A stretch of 64,000 nucleotides of DNA from Rheinheimera hassiensis (lineage in GTDB: Bacteria; Pseudomonadota; Gammaproteobacteria; Enterobacterales; Alteromonadaceae). This document shows positions 36,412-45,678 of the stretch, piece after piece (positions within the stretch are counted from its first letter, which is position 1; each line of letters starts with the position of its first letter). Position numbers and translations under genes: made by a program. The notes beneath the pieces are model-generated. The model had not been told where the DNA came from, made no database searches, and saw nothing but the letters and a program-made list of their open reading frames with translations. Location of the stretch: contig NZ_JAKUJZ010000002.1 of NCBI RefSeq assembly GCF_022436675.1, positions 250,655-314,654 of the forward strand, written 5' to 3'.

Positions 36412-36499
36412 ATTGATTTTTAATAATTTATAATTGTGGCGCGATATTTGCTTAAATATGGCAGTAGTAATTCAGTAGTACATAAGAAGGATGCTGTTT

Positions 36500-37087
36500 A
36501 TGTTGAAGAAAGCCATTGTTTCAATGTTGTTATTGTCTGTGTCATGCTTTTCCTACGCTGGCCTGATCGGTGCCGATTTCCGCGCAGATTCCGACTTACC
36601 CGATAATAGTTCACGAGGTGCTAAAAGTTACCAAAGCCTGGCTCAGGTTATTGGTGCCGGTGCTGAGTTAAACTCTGATGATTTCGTTGCTAACCCTTCA
36701 GGTTGGGGCGGTGGTGTGGTGTGGATGGATTTTGATCCGTTAAACAGTGTGCTGACATTAACTTCGCAAGACAGCTGGGACTTCCAGACATTTGATGCCT
36801 GGATGAGCAATATCGCTTTTAGCCAGCCTGGAGAGTTTATTACCGGTCTTTCTCTGCTGAGCAATAACCTGGTAACAAACGGTATTCAGCCAGTGTTGTT
36901 ATACACTGCCAACAGCCTGCATATTTCTTACAGCAGCGAGTCGGTCTTTAATTTTACCGGTGGCCAGGCAACATTTTTGGTGCAAACTGCGCTGCAGCCA
37001 GCCGCTGTACCAGAGCCTGCGTCGCTGGCAATTTTTGGCCTGGCATTATTAGGTTTAGGTGTTGGCCGCAGAATGTCACGCCGTTAA
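36500..37087 (+). CDS. PEP-CTERM sorting-signal protein
   Basis: The 195-residue protein has a signal peptide (MLKKAIVSMLLLSVSCFSYA) and a C-terminal sorting tail: VPEPAS, a hydrophobic helix (about 172-188) and GRRMSRR. This is a canonical PEP-CTERM signal processed by exosortase. No exosortase gene is in the window. The body (about 130 residues) has no recognised domain. Of two in-frame ATGs I prefer 36500, nine bases after AAGAAGG; 36491 abuts that sequence. Confidence 0.85.
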   Translation: MLKKAIVSMLLLSVSCFSYAGLIGADFRADSDLPDNSSRGAKSYQSLAQVIGAGAELNSDDFVANPSGWGGGVVWMDFDPLNSVLTLTSQDSWDFQTFDAWMSNIAFSQPGEFITGLSLLSNNLVTNGIQPVLLYTANSLHISYSSESVFNFTGGQATFLVQTALQPAAVPEPASLAIFGLALLGLGVGRRMSRR

Positions 37088-37108
37088 TTAATGCACCCGC
37101 TTATTAAT

Positions 37109-37138
37109 AAAAAAGCCCCCGTTTTTCGGGGCTTTTTT
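37109..37138 (+). terminator. Intrinsic terminator after the PEP-CTERM gene
   Basis: AAAAAGCCCC and GGGGCTTTTTT pair around a short CGTTTTTC loop, with a U-run. It ends the upstream gene before the RND operon. Confidence 0.88.
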
Positions 37139-37374
37139 ATGCCTGGCGGTTTTACCTTATTATGGCGCTGTTTTGCATAGTTATTTCATCAAATATATAC
37201 TGCAACAGCTTTTTACAAATCTTCATATTTATTCTATTCCGCTCGGTAAAAAATATGCTATTTTACTGGCGTTTAATCTTATTTCCTCTGCTTATTACAT
37301 AACATTCCCGCGTGATCCTGCCGCAGCCCGTATTACTGCTTGCAGTTAAAGGCGGCCAGCTTAAAGGTACTTGT

Positions 37375-38559
37375 ATGACAAGAACGTCATTATCTTCCGG
37401 TGCAGCTAAGTTAACAGCTGTCGTGTTTTCACTGGGCTTGCTGAGTGCCTGCTCGGAACCTTCTGTAGTGTCAGATGCCGGCGCGGGTGGCATGCCGCCA
37501 GCGACGGTAAATGTGCAAACCGTAGAATTAAAAACAGTACCGCTGCTGATAGAAAGCCCGGCTTTACTGGCAGGTTCACGCGAGGTAGAAATTCGTGCCC
37601 GGGTGTCTGGTATTTTAGAAAAACGTAATTTCACCGAGGGTGCGACGGTTAAAGCTGAACAGACATTATTCAGCCTTGATGCGGCGCCTTTTCAGGCGGC
37701 AGTTAACCGTAATAAAGCTGAACTAGCGGCGGCACAAGCACGCCGGGCGCAGGCCGAACGCACACTTAAACGGCTGGATAAACTGCGCAAAGACGGCGCA
37801 GTATCTCAGCAAAGCTATGATGATGCGTTGTCGGCATTAGATGTTGCCGGTGCAGATGTGAAAACGGCAGAGGCCATTTTGCAGCAGTCACAGTTGCAGC
37901 TGAACTATACCGAAGTGCGCTCGCCAATCAATGGCGTGGTTAGCCGTGAGCTGGTATCAGAGGGTACTTTGGTATCAGGCCCTGAGCTGCTGTTAACTCA
38001 CGTTACCCAGTTAGATCCGATGTATGTGCGCTTTTCTGTAGCAGAGCGCGACCAACTGAAACTGCGCGCTGAAGCGCAAAACGGCATGGTTGATTTACCT
38101 GAACAATGGCAGGTTAAGCTGCTGCTGGCTGATGGCTCGGTGTATAACCAGGCTGGCGTGGTAGATTTTTCTGATGTCCGCATTAATACCCAAACCGGCA
38201 CCAGTGAAATGAAAGCTGAAATTGCCAACCCCGATACCTTACTACGCCCTGGCCAGTTTGTGCGCATTCAACTGGAGGGCGCAGTGCGGCATAACGCCAT
38301 TGTGGTGCCACAAAAAGCCGTGCTGGACAGCGGCACCGGCAAATTTGTGTATCTGTTAGCCGATGGTGAGCAGGGCGGTAAAGTGGCTTTGCCTGCGCCG
38401 GTTGAAGTTGGCGAGTGGGTAAAGCTGGATAACGGCAACGGCTGGGTAATTAAAAGCGGCCTGAAAAGTGGCGATGTGGTGATCATCGAAGGTATGGCCC
38501 GCATTTTCTTCCCCGGTATGCCGGTGCAACTGGCTGCATCAGCAGCTGACGCAGGTTAA
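37375..38559 (+). CDS. RND efflux periplasmic adaptor (MFP), lipoprotein
   Basis: The 394-residue adaptor (ATG 37375 after AAAGG) has a lipoprotein signal (GLLSAC, Cys26), a hairpin/lipoyl region (REVEIRARVSGILEKRNFTEG) and a barrel/membrane-proximal part (ALPAPVEVGEWVKL). It resembles AcrA/MexE-type adaptors. It lies 17 bp before the RND permease and should link it to an outer-membrane channel. No TetR regulator and no TolC-type gene is adjacent. Confidence 0.9.
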   Translation: MTRTSLSSGAAKLTAVVFSLGLLSACSEPSVVSDAGAGGMPPATVNVQTVELKTVPLLIESPALLAGSREVEIRARVSGILEKRNFTEGATVKAEQTLFSLDAAPFQAAVNRNKAELAAAQARRAQAERTLKRLDKLRKDGAVSQQSYDDALSALDVAGADVKTAEAILQQSQLQLNYTEVRSPINGVVSRELVSEGTLVSGPELLLTHVTQLDPMYVRFSVAERDQLKLRAEAQNGMVDLPEQWQVKLLLADGSVYNQAGVVDFSDVRINTQTGTSEMKAEIANPDTLLRPGQFVRIQLEGAVRHNAIVVPQKAVLDSGTGKFVYLLADGEQGGKVALPAPVEVGEWVKLDNGNGWVIKSGLKSGDVVIIEGMARIFFPGMPVQLAASAADAG

Positions 38560-38576
38560 CAGGCAAGGATCAGCGT

Positions 38577-41500
38577 ATGTTCTCTCGTTATTTTATTGAT
38601 CGGCCTATCTTTGCCCTGGTGATAGGTATTTTTATCTGTCTGGCAGGCCTGGCAGCTATGCGTAGCCTACCGGTAGCGCAATACCCCGAAATTGCACCGC
38701 CTGTGGTGCAGGTAATGGCAGTGTACCCCGGTGCCTCTTCAGAGGTACTGGAGCAAACGGTAGCGGCGCCGCTGGAAAACGCCATTACCGGGGTAGAGGG
38801 CATGATGTATATGTCGTCTACTTCTACCAGTTCAGGCATTACCACCATTTTTATTACCTTTGAAATTGGCACTGACGTTGATCAGGCTGCGGTAAATGTG
38901 AATAACCGCGTTAGCAAAGTAGAAGCACGTTTACCTGAGGAAGTTCGCCGCCAGGGCATAACGGTAGAAAAAGGCTCATCGAGCTTTTTACAGGTGTTGG
39001 CGTTTTATTCACCTGATGGCAGCCGTGATGATTTATGGACGTCAAACTATGTAACGTTAAACGTGCTGGACCGGTTAAAACGTATTCCTGGTACCACTAA
39101 CGTGCAGATTTTTGGTGCCAAAGATTATGCTATGCGTATCTGGTTGCGGCCGGATCAGATGAGCCAGCTTAAAGTCACGGTGCCGGAAGTTGCGGCGGCG
39201 TTAAGTGAGCAAAATGCCCAGTTTGCTGCCGGTAAAATTGGCGCCACACCAACCTCAGGCGACGCGCAGGAACTGGTATACACCGTTACTGCGCAGGGGC
39301 GTTTTTCTACTGCTGAAGAGTTTGAAAATGTCATTATCCGCGCTAACCCGGATGGCAGTACATTACGCATAAAAGATATTGCCAGGGTAGAGCTGGGCTC
39401 ACGTGATTATGACTTTGTTGGCCAGTATAACGGCCAGTCATCTACGCTGGTGGGTATATTTTTGCAGCCCGGTGCTAATGCCCTGGATGTAGCAGATGAA
39501 GTTAACCGAACTATTGCTGAATTAAAGCAGCGTTTTCCAAGCGGCCTGGCTCAGGCGACGCCTTATGACACCACCCGTTTTGTTGAAGTGTCGATCAGTG
39601 AAGTGGTAAAAACCCTGGCCGAAGCCATGCTGCTGGTATTTCTGGTGGTGTATCTGTTTTTACAAAACTGGCGTGCTACGTTAATTCCAATTCTGGCGGT
39701 ACCTATTTCGTTGCTGGGTACTTTTGCCGGTTTGTATATGCTGGGTTATTCGATAAATACACTGACGTTGTTTGGTATGGTGCTGTCGATAGGCATAGTG
39801 GTTGATGATGCCATAGTAGTACTGGAAAACGTTGAACGTATTATGCACGAAGAGCATGTATCGGCGCGTGATGCAGCAATTAAAGCCATGCAGGAAGTGT
39901 CGGGCCCGGTGGTGGCAATAGTGATGGTATTGTGCGCGGTGTTTGTGCCGATTGCCTTTTTAGGCGGTTTAACCGGTGAGCTGTTCCGCCAGTTTGCCGT
40001 AACAATTTCTATCGCGGTAAGTTTATCCGGTGTGGTTGCACTGGTGATGACACCGGCACTGTGCGTGATGATTTTGCGCCATGAACATAAACAAACGGCG
40101 AAATTCTTCCTCTGGTTTAACGATTTTTTCCAGCGTATTACCGGTAAATATGTTTCAACTGTGGGGTTCTTCCTGCGCCGTGGTTTACTGGCACTGGTAC
40201 TGGTAGGCGGCATGATTTTTATCACTGCCGGTATGTGGAAAGCTACACCGGGTTCACTGGTGCCGGATGAAGATCAGGGCTTTTATATAGCCGCAATCTT
40301 TTTACCTGACGGTGCCTCACTTGAACGCACGCAAAAAGTCACCGAGCAGGTTATTGCTGCTATCCGCTCTAACCCGGCCAATAAAGATGTGATCAGCTTT
40401 GCCGGTTTTGACTTTATCGGCGGTGGTTATAAAAACAGTGCCGCTACTATATTTGTGACCCAGCAAGACTGGAGCGAGCGTGATATCAGTGCCAGCGACC
40501 TGGTAAACGAGCTGTTTATGAAAACAGCGGGTATTAATGAAGCATTAGTGCTGGCATTTAACCCACCGCCTATTTTTGGCCTGGGTAATACCGGTGGCTT
40601 TGAGTTTTATCTGCAAAACCGTGGTGATGGCGGGCCGGAAAAACTGGCAGAAGCTATGGGTATTATGCAGGGCGCAGCCGGGCAAAGCCCGGTGCTGGCC
40701 GGTGTGCAAACACTGTGGCGGCCTAATACGCCGCAACTGAAGGTAAACCTGGACCGTGAGCGCGCCAAAGCCCTGGGTGTGCCGGTAAATGATGCCTTTA
40801 ACACCCTGGCTGGTACGCTGGGAACTTACTACGTAAATGACTTTAATAAGTATGGTCGTGCCTGGCAGGTGTTAATGTCGGCTGATGCACAGTTCAGGAT
40901 GAAACCAGACGACATTAACCATATTTACGTTAAAAGCCAAAGCGGTGAGATGATCCCGATGTCGGCACTGGCCGAAATTCAGTACAGCTCGGGTCCGGAC
41001 AATATGGAGCGCTACAATAACCTGCCCGCGGTAAAACTGCTGGGCAATGCCGCGCCTGGTTACAGCTCTGGCCAGGCGATTGCCGAAATTGAACGTATTG
41101 CCAACACTATGTTGCCACCGGATATCAGTTACGACTGGACCGGCAGCGCCTTTCAGGAAAAACGCAGTGGCGGTACTACCGGCTTAGCGCTGGGCATGGC
41201 GGTGGTAATGGTGTTTTTAATTCTGGCGGCGTTATATGAAAAATGGTCATTACCACTTTCAGTGTTGCTGGCCATGCCATTTGGTATCTTTGGTGCGCTG
41301 GTTGCCGTTTGGATAGCCGGCTTAACCAATGATGTGTACTTCCAGATAGGCCTGGTAACCTTGCTCGGGTTAGCGGCAAAAAATGCCATCTTAATTGTTG
41401 AATACGCGCTGATGAAAACGCAGCAGGGTTGGAGTACAGGCACTGCTGCGCTGGAAGCCGCACGTTTGCGTTTCAGGCCCATTATTATGACGTCACTGGC

Positions 41501-41750
41501 GTTTATTCTTGGCGTTGTGCCGTTGGCATTTAGCAGTGGTGCGGGTGCCGGAGCGCGTCATAGCGTAGGTACAGGCGTAATGGGCGGTATGATGGCGGCA
41601 ACCTTCCTGGCGGTATTCTTTGTGCCGTTGTTTTTTTACTGGCTAACCGAGCTGCGCATCCGCGAAACCCGCAGTAAACAGCAACTGGCCGATGACATTG
41701 CCGAACACCACCGCCAGGAACATCTGGACACCAAAGAAGGCCTGTTGTGA
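38577..41750 (+). CDS. RND multidrug efflux permease (AcrB/MexB-type HAE1)
   Basis: The 1057-residue inner-membrane transporter (about 12 TM, two large periplasmic domains) starts MFSRYFIDRPIFALVIGIF. The TM4 motif VVDDAIVVLENVER retains both aspartates of the AcrB proton relay. The TM10-11 stretch LGLAAKNAILIVEYA is also typical. It works with the upstream adaptor, presumably exporting amphiphilic drugs; the substrate is unknown. A terminator follows. Confidence 0.93.
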   Translation: MFSRYFIDRPIFALVIGIFICLAGLAAMRSLPVAQYPEIAPPVVQVMAVYPGASSEVLEQTVAAPLENAITGVEGMMYMSSTSTSSGITTIFITFEIGTDVDQAAVNVNNRVSKVEARLPEEVRRQGITVEKGSSSFLQVLAFYSPDGSRDDLWTSNYVTLNVLDRLKRIPGTTNVQIFGAKDYAMRIWLRPDQMSQLKVTVPEVAAALSEQNAQFAAGKIGATPTSGDAQELVYTVTAQGRFSTAEEFENVIIRANPDGSTLRIKDIARVELGSRDYDFVGQYNGQSSTLVGIFLQPGANALDVADEVNRTIAELKQRFPSGLAQATPYDTTRFVEVSISEVVKTLAEAMLLVFLVVYLFLQNWRATLIPILAVPISLLGTFAGLYMLGYSINTLTLFGMVLSIGIVVDDAIVVLENVERIMHEEHVSARDAAIKAMQEVSGPVVAIVMVLCAVFVPIAFLGGLTGELFRQFAVTISIAVSLSGVVALVMTPALCVMILRHEHKQTAKFFLWFNDFFQRITGKYVSTVGFFLRRGLLALVLVGGMIFITAGMWKATPGSLVPDEDQGFYIAAIFLPDGASLERTQKVTEQVIAAIRSNPANKDVISFAGFDFIGGGYKNSAATIFVTQQDWSERDISASDLVNELFMKTAGINEALVLAFNPPPIFGLGNTGGFEFYLQNRGDGGPEKLAEAMGIMQGAAGQSPVLAGVQTLWRPNTPQLKVNLDRERAKALGVPVNDAFNTLAGTLGTYYVNDFNKYGRAWQVLMSADAQFRMKPDDINHIYVKSQSGEMIPMSALAEIQYSSGPDNMERYNNLPAVKLLGNAAPGYSSGQAIAEIERIANTMLPPDISYDWTGSAFQEKRSGGTTGLALGMAVVMVFLILAALYEKWSLPLSVLLAMPFGIFGALVAVWIAGLTNDVYFQIGLVTLLGLAAKNAILIVEYALMKTQQGWSTGTAALEAARLRFRPIIMTSLAFILGVVPLAFSSGAGAGARHSVGTGVMGGMMAATFLAVFFVPLFFYWLTELRIRETRSKQQLADDIAEHHRQEHLDTKEGLL

Positions 41751-41781
41751 ACCCGGACTGACATGGCGAACAGTTAAACAA

Positions 41782-41822
41782 AATGGCGCAGCCTTATGCT
41801 AAGGTAGCGCCATTGTTATTTT
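41782..41822 (+). terminator. Terminator hairpin after the AcrAB-like operon
   Basis: AATGGCGC (41782-41789) and GCGCCATT (41807-41814) form the base of a stem whose inner part pairs GCCTTA with TAAGGT. A GTTATTTTT run follows. It separates the RND genes from the Nramp-like gene. Confidence 0.72.
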
Positions 41823-41837
41823 TGTCACCTGCTAACT

Positions 41838-43136
41838 ATGTCTGACACTTTGCCTGATAACACTTTACCCGGTAAAAAAACGCCGTCGCATAAAAGGTCC
41901 TGGTTTGGCCCTGCCACCTTAGTTACTGCCGCCTTTATTGGCCCCGGCACTGTTATTACGGCATCACTTGCCGGCGCGAATTACGGTTATGCTTTAGTGT
42001 GGGCGCTACTGTTTTCTGTATTTGCCACTATGGTGCTGCAGGAAATGGCCGCACGGCTGGGTATTGTTACCGGCCGCGGCCTGGGCGAAAACCTGCGTGA
42101 ACTGGTACGCCAGCCACTATTGCGCTGGCCGCTGTTGCTGCTGGTGGTAGCTGCTATTGTAATTGGTAACAGTGCCTATCAGGGCGGTAATATCAGCGGT
42201 GCTGCGCTGGGGGCCGATGCAATGTTTGGCCATCTGCCACTGATCCAGCGCTGGCACAGCAGTACCGGCATTAACCTGTGGGCGCTGTTGCTGGGTGCTG
42301 CAGCGGCAGTGGTACTGTGGTTTGGCCAGTATAAACTGATAGAGCGTTGTCTTATTGCGTTGGTGCTGCTGATGAGCCTGGCATTTATTGGCACTATGCT
42401 GCTGACTAAGCCAGATTTGGCAGCGCTGTTTAAAGGCGCTTTTATACCGGTCATTCCGCAAGGTGCTTTATTAACGGTAGTGGCGCTGATTGGTACCACG
42501 GTAGTGCCATATTCGCTGTTTTTGCATGCAGCCAGTGCTGCCCAGAAATGGCCGAAGCAACAGATAGATACTGATACCGCACTGAGGGCGTCACGCCAGG
42601 ATATTGCGCTGGCTATTCCGCTTGGTGGCCTTATTTCTATTGCTATAGTATCAACGGCAGCGGCAGCATTTTTTGGCCGTGAGCAACAGTTGGAAAACGT
42701 AGCGCAATTAGCACAAAGCCTAACGCCGCTGTTTGGTAATGCCGCTACCTGGTGCCTGGCGCTGGGCCTGATGGCTGCCGGTTTATCATCAGCTATTACT
42801 GCGCCATTGGCGGCGGCTTATGCGTTGTCAGGTATTTTAGGCAAACCGCTTAACCTGAAACTGCCGCTGTTTCGCCTTACCTGGCTGTTTATTATTGTTT
42901 GTGGTGTGCTACTGGCGTCACTGGGGATCAGGCCGGTAAGTGTGATTTGGTTTGCCCAGGTGGCTAACGGTATTTTGCTGCCACTGATTTGTTTATGTTT
43001 GTTGTTGGCGATGAATCACCATTTGCTGGGGCAATATAAAAACAACCGCTGGCAAAATGCACTGGGTGCTCTGGTGTTGCTGGTAAGCCTGCTGTTAAGT
43101 GGTCGCAGCCTGGCGCTGGCATTTGCGCTGTTATAA
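41838..43136 (+). CDS. Nramp-like (SLC11 fold) transporter lacking canonical metal motifs
   Basis: The 432-residue membrane protein has about 11 TM helices and the Nramp fold. The TM1 motif that is usually DPGN reads GPGT (35-38), and the TM6 motif usually MPH reads VPY (223-225). Thus the Asp, Asn and Met that coordinate Mn/Fe in classical Nramp are all changed. Related Nramp subgroups transport other ions (some Mg2+, others unknown). No strong ribosome binding site is visible at 41838. It nearly abuts a convergent GlgC-like gene. Confidence 0.82.
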   Translation: MSDTLPDNTLPGKKTPSHKRSWFGPATLVTAAFIGPGTVITASLAGANYGYALVWALLFSVFATMVLQEMAARLGIVTGRGLGENLRELVRQPLLRWPLLLLVVAAIVIGNSAYQGGNISGAALGADAMFGHLPLIQRWHSSTGINLWALLLGAAAAVVLWFGQYKLIERCLIALVLLMSLAFIGTMLLTKPDLAALFKGAFIPVIPQGALLTVVALIGTTVVPYSLFLHAASAAQKWPKQQIDTDTALRASRQDIALAIPLGGLISIAIVSTAAAAFFGREQQLENVAQLAQSLTPLFGNAATWCLALGLMAAGLSSAITAPLAAAYALSGILGKPLNLKLPLFRLTWLFIIVCGVLLASLGIRPVSVIWFAQVANGILLPLICLCLLLAMNHHLLGQYKNNRWQNALGALVLLVSLLLSGRSLALAFALL

Positions 43137-43146
43137 GCATTAACTG

Positions 43147-44103
43147 CTAGGCATATAAGGGACGCTGATGCTGCAATGTTAAGCGCTGCATGGCACGGGT
43201 GCACAGCCGCAGTTTGGGCTCCTGGGTGTTTGCTGCCAGTATCGGCCATTGCTGCGCTTGTCCTCCCAGCCAGTCGGGGTGCTGCAGTATATCCAACCGG
43301 CTGTGAAAATAGGCAGCTAAAGTACCAACGTCGCGCCAGTAGTGCGGCAGGCTTTGCTCGCCCGGTAACTGGTTATTGCTAAAGTCGTACACACAGGCTT
43401 GTTGCTGGTGAAATAGCGTAGGCAGCAGGTCATGACCAAAATCGACCGGTTGCGACGGGTTGGTATTATCCAGCAACTGATACAGGCTATCGGCATGAAA
43501 TAAATAGTTACCCATAGACGCCAGTGCGTAGCCGGGCTTGCCCGGTATTTGCGGCACTTCGCCCTGTGGCTTTTCAATAAAACCGCAAATACGGTGATTA
43601 TCGTTTACGGTAAAAATACCAAACTGCCGCGCCTGAGCCACCGGTACTGCTATGGCTGCAACTGTTACGGCAAGCTGTTGCTGTTGATGAAAAGCCAGCA
43701 TTTGGCGGTAATCCATTTTATAAACGTGATCTGCACTTAGTACGGCGACCACATCAGGGCGCTGATCGCGAATGACACCAAGCTGGGCGGCAACAGCACC
43801 TGCTGTACCCTGGCAAACAGACGCAGGCGCCTGATACCATTGCAACAAACCGTTACGGTTAAATACAGGTCGCCAGAATTGCTGTAAGTGCTGGTGCAGG
43901 CTGCGGGGTTTGTATTGGGTTAGCACCAGTAATTGCCGAAAACCCGAATGCCATAAATTACTTAATACAAAGTCAATAACACGCCGGTGCTGAATAAAAG
44001 GTAACGCCGGTTTGGCCTGCTTTAGTGTCAGTGGTTGCAGCCTTTTACCGGCACCACCTGCCAGCACTATGCTGAGCACTTTAGGCATTGATGCATTTGT
44101 CAT
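43147..44103 (-). CDS. GlgC-like sugar-1-phosphate nucleotidyltransferase, catalytic domain only
   Basis: The 318-residue protein aligns with the catalytic domain of glucose-1-phosphate adenylyltransferase: LAGGAGKRLQPLT (14-26), ADHVYK (124-129), FIEKP (174-178) and YWRDVGT (254-260). GlgC is about 430 residues; the ~110-residue C-terminal beta-helix that sets oligomerisation and regulation is missing, and there is no sign of a frameshift downstream. The GlgC RGTADA loop reads QGTAGA. It may be a paralogue or a differently regulated pyrophosphorylase; no other glg gene is near. ATG 44103 follows CGGAG. Confidence 0.82.
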   Translation of the reverse strand: MTNASMPKVLSIVLAGGAGKRLQPLTLKQAKPALPFIQHRRVIDFVLSNLWHSGFRQLLVLTQYKPRSLHQHLQQFWRPVFNRNGLLQWYQAPASVCQGTAGAVAAQLGVIRDQRPDVVAVLSADHVYKMDYRQMLAFHQQQQLAVTVAAIAVPVAQARQFGIFTVNDNHRICGFIEKPQGEVPQIPGKPGYALASMGNYLFHADSLYQLLDNTNPSQPVDFGHDLLPTLFHQQQACVYDFSNNQLPGEQSLPHYWRDVGTLAAYFHSRLDILQHPDWLGGQAQQWPILAANTQEPKLRLCTRAMQRLTLQHQRPLYA

Positions 44104-44347
44104 AGCGTGGCTCCGACAGTAATGATTTGCTCAATAAATGTACATCACGCTGGCAGGTAGCGTGTGATATGTATCAAATGAATTTATGATAACCAGGGCG
44201 AATTACTGCATTTTCAGCATTACTTTGCCGGGCAGTTACTATTCTGTTTGAATATTTTCAGGTAGTTAGCAGGTTTGGTCATACAACAGCGCTATACTAG
44301 CGCCATATGTCAGTGCTTTGGGCTGATGCTGTTATACAGGAGAGAAT

Positions 44348-45655
44348 ATGTCGACGCTGGAATATATGTTGCTGATGCTAGTGCTGGTTGCCAGCAGTGC
44401 ATTTTTTTCGGTATCTGAAATTGCATTGGCTGCATCGAGAAAAATGCGCCTGCGGCTGATGGCAACAGAGGGAAATGTGCATGCCGAAAAAGTGCTGGCG
44501 CTGCAGGAACACCCCGGCAACTTTTTTACTATCGTGCAAATTGGTTTGAACGCAGTGGCTATTTTGGGGGGTATTTTGGGTGAATCGGCGTTTACCCCTT
44601 ACTTTACTGCTTTGTTGGCACTGTTTTTTAGCGGCGCCTGGGTGCCCAATGCCGGTTTTGCGCTATCGGTATTTTTTGTGACGTCACTGTTTATCCTGTT
44701 TGCCGATTTAATGCCCAAGCGGCTGGCGATGATCGCACCGGAGAAAATTGCCACTAAAGTGGTTAGCCCAATGCTGTTTTTGATTATGCTGCTAAAACCC
44801 CTGGTTTGGCTGTTTAACAGCCTGGCTAATTTGTTTTTCAGCCTGTTTAATGTGCCCACTATGCGCAAAGACGACATTACGCCGGAAGATATTATTGCCA
44901 TGATGGAAGCTGGTGCGCAGGCTGGCGTATTACAGGAACATGAACACCAGTTACTGGAAAACGTGTTTGATATGGAATCACGGACGGTTACCTCGGCCAT
45001 GACCGCGCGTGAAAGTCTGATCTTTTTCACCAACAATGAATCACAAGACAGCATTAAGGCGAAAATTGCCGAGCATCCGCATGCTAAATTTGTTGTTTGT
45101 GACGAGGTGCTGGACAAGGTAGTCGGTTATGTTGATACCCGCGATATTCTGATGCAGGTGTTGCACGATCAACCCATCTCGTTGAAAAAAGAAGGCATAG
45201 TGCGCCTACCGCTTATTATTCCCGATACGCTGTCGTTGTACGAAGTGCTGGAGCACTTTAAATCAGCCGGGGTAGATTTTGCCATTATTATGAACGAGTA
45301 CGCGCTGGTGGTGGGCATTATTACGCTAAAAGATGTGATGAGCATTGTGATGGGGGAGCTGGTAAATTCTGAGGAGGATCAAATAGTAGCGCGGGACGCC
45401 AATTCCTGGTTGGTCGAAGGCTTAACGCCGCTGCAGGATGTGATGCGGGTGCTGGATATTGATGGTTTTCCCAGCCCGGAAAACTATGAAACCATTGCCG
45501 GTTTTATGATGTATACGCTGCGCAAAATTCCCAAACGTACTGACTTTGTGCTGCACGGTGGCTTCAAGTTTGAAGTTGTCGATATTGACAGCTATAAAAT
45601 TGACCAGTTGCTGGTAACCCGTGTTGTTGCCGCTGAGCCAGCAGTAAAGCCCTGA
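44348..45655 (+). CDS. CorC/HlyC-type hemolysin-family membrane protein (DUF21-CBS)
   Basis: The 435-residue protein has an N-terminal DUF21 domain with about three to four TM segments (1-190), two CBS motifs (about 205-330) and a CorC_HlyC C-terminal domain (about 340-425). Such proteins are linked to Mg2+/cobalt homeostasis or membrane ion transport. The start follows CAGGAGAGAAT. A TATACT -10-like sequence is at 44293; no matching -35 was found. Confidence 0.9.
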   Translation: MSTLEYMLLMLVLVASSAFFSVSEIALAASRKMRLRLMATEGNVHAEKVLALQEHPGNFFTIVQIGLNAVAILGGILGESAFTPYFTALLALFFSGAWVPNAGFALSVFFVTSLFILFADLMPKRLAMIAPEKIATKVVSPMLFLIMLLKPLVWLFNSLANLFFSLFNVPTMRKDDITPEDIIAMMEAGAQAGVLQEHEHQLLENVFDMESRTVTSAMTARESLIFFTNNESQDSIKAKIAEHPHAKFVVCDEVLDKVVGYVDTRDILMQVLHDQPISLKKEGIVRLPLIIPDTLSLYEVLEHFKSAGVDFAIIMNEYALVVGIITLKDVMSIVMGELVNSEEDQIVARDANSWLVEGLTPLQDVMRVLDIDGFPSPENYETIAGFMMYTLRKIPKRTDFVLHGGFKFEVVDIDSYKIDQLLVTRVVAAEPAVKP

Positions 45656-45660
45656 CAGCT

Positions 45661-45678
45661 AACTGCAGCGCTGCAGTT
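45661..45678. repeat. Perfect 18-bp palindrome at convergent gene ends
   Basis: AACTGCAGCGCTGCAGTT lies between the stops of the CorC-type and DUF5610 genes, overlapping the latter's stop codon. It could form a cruciform or a short terminator-like stem; there is no U-run. Confidence 0.6.

Noticed and set aside
37162-37302. 46-codon hydrophobic frame before the RND adaptor
   Set aside because: No ribosome binding site and strongly AT-biased composition; probably random.
44275-44298. TTGGTC and TATACT as a promoter for the CorC-type gene
   Set aside because: The spacer is only 12 bp, so the -35 match is not credible.
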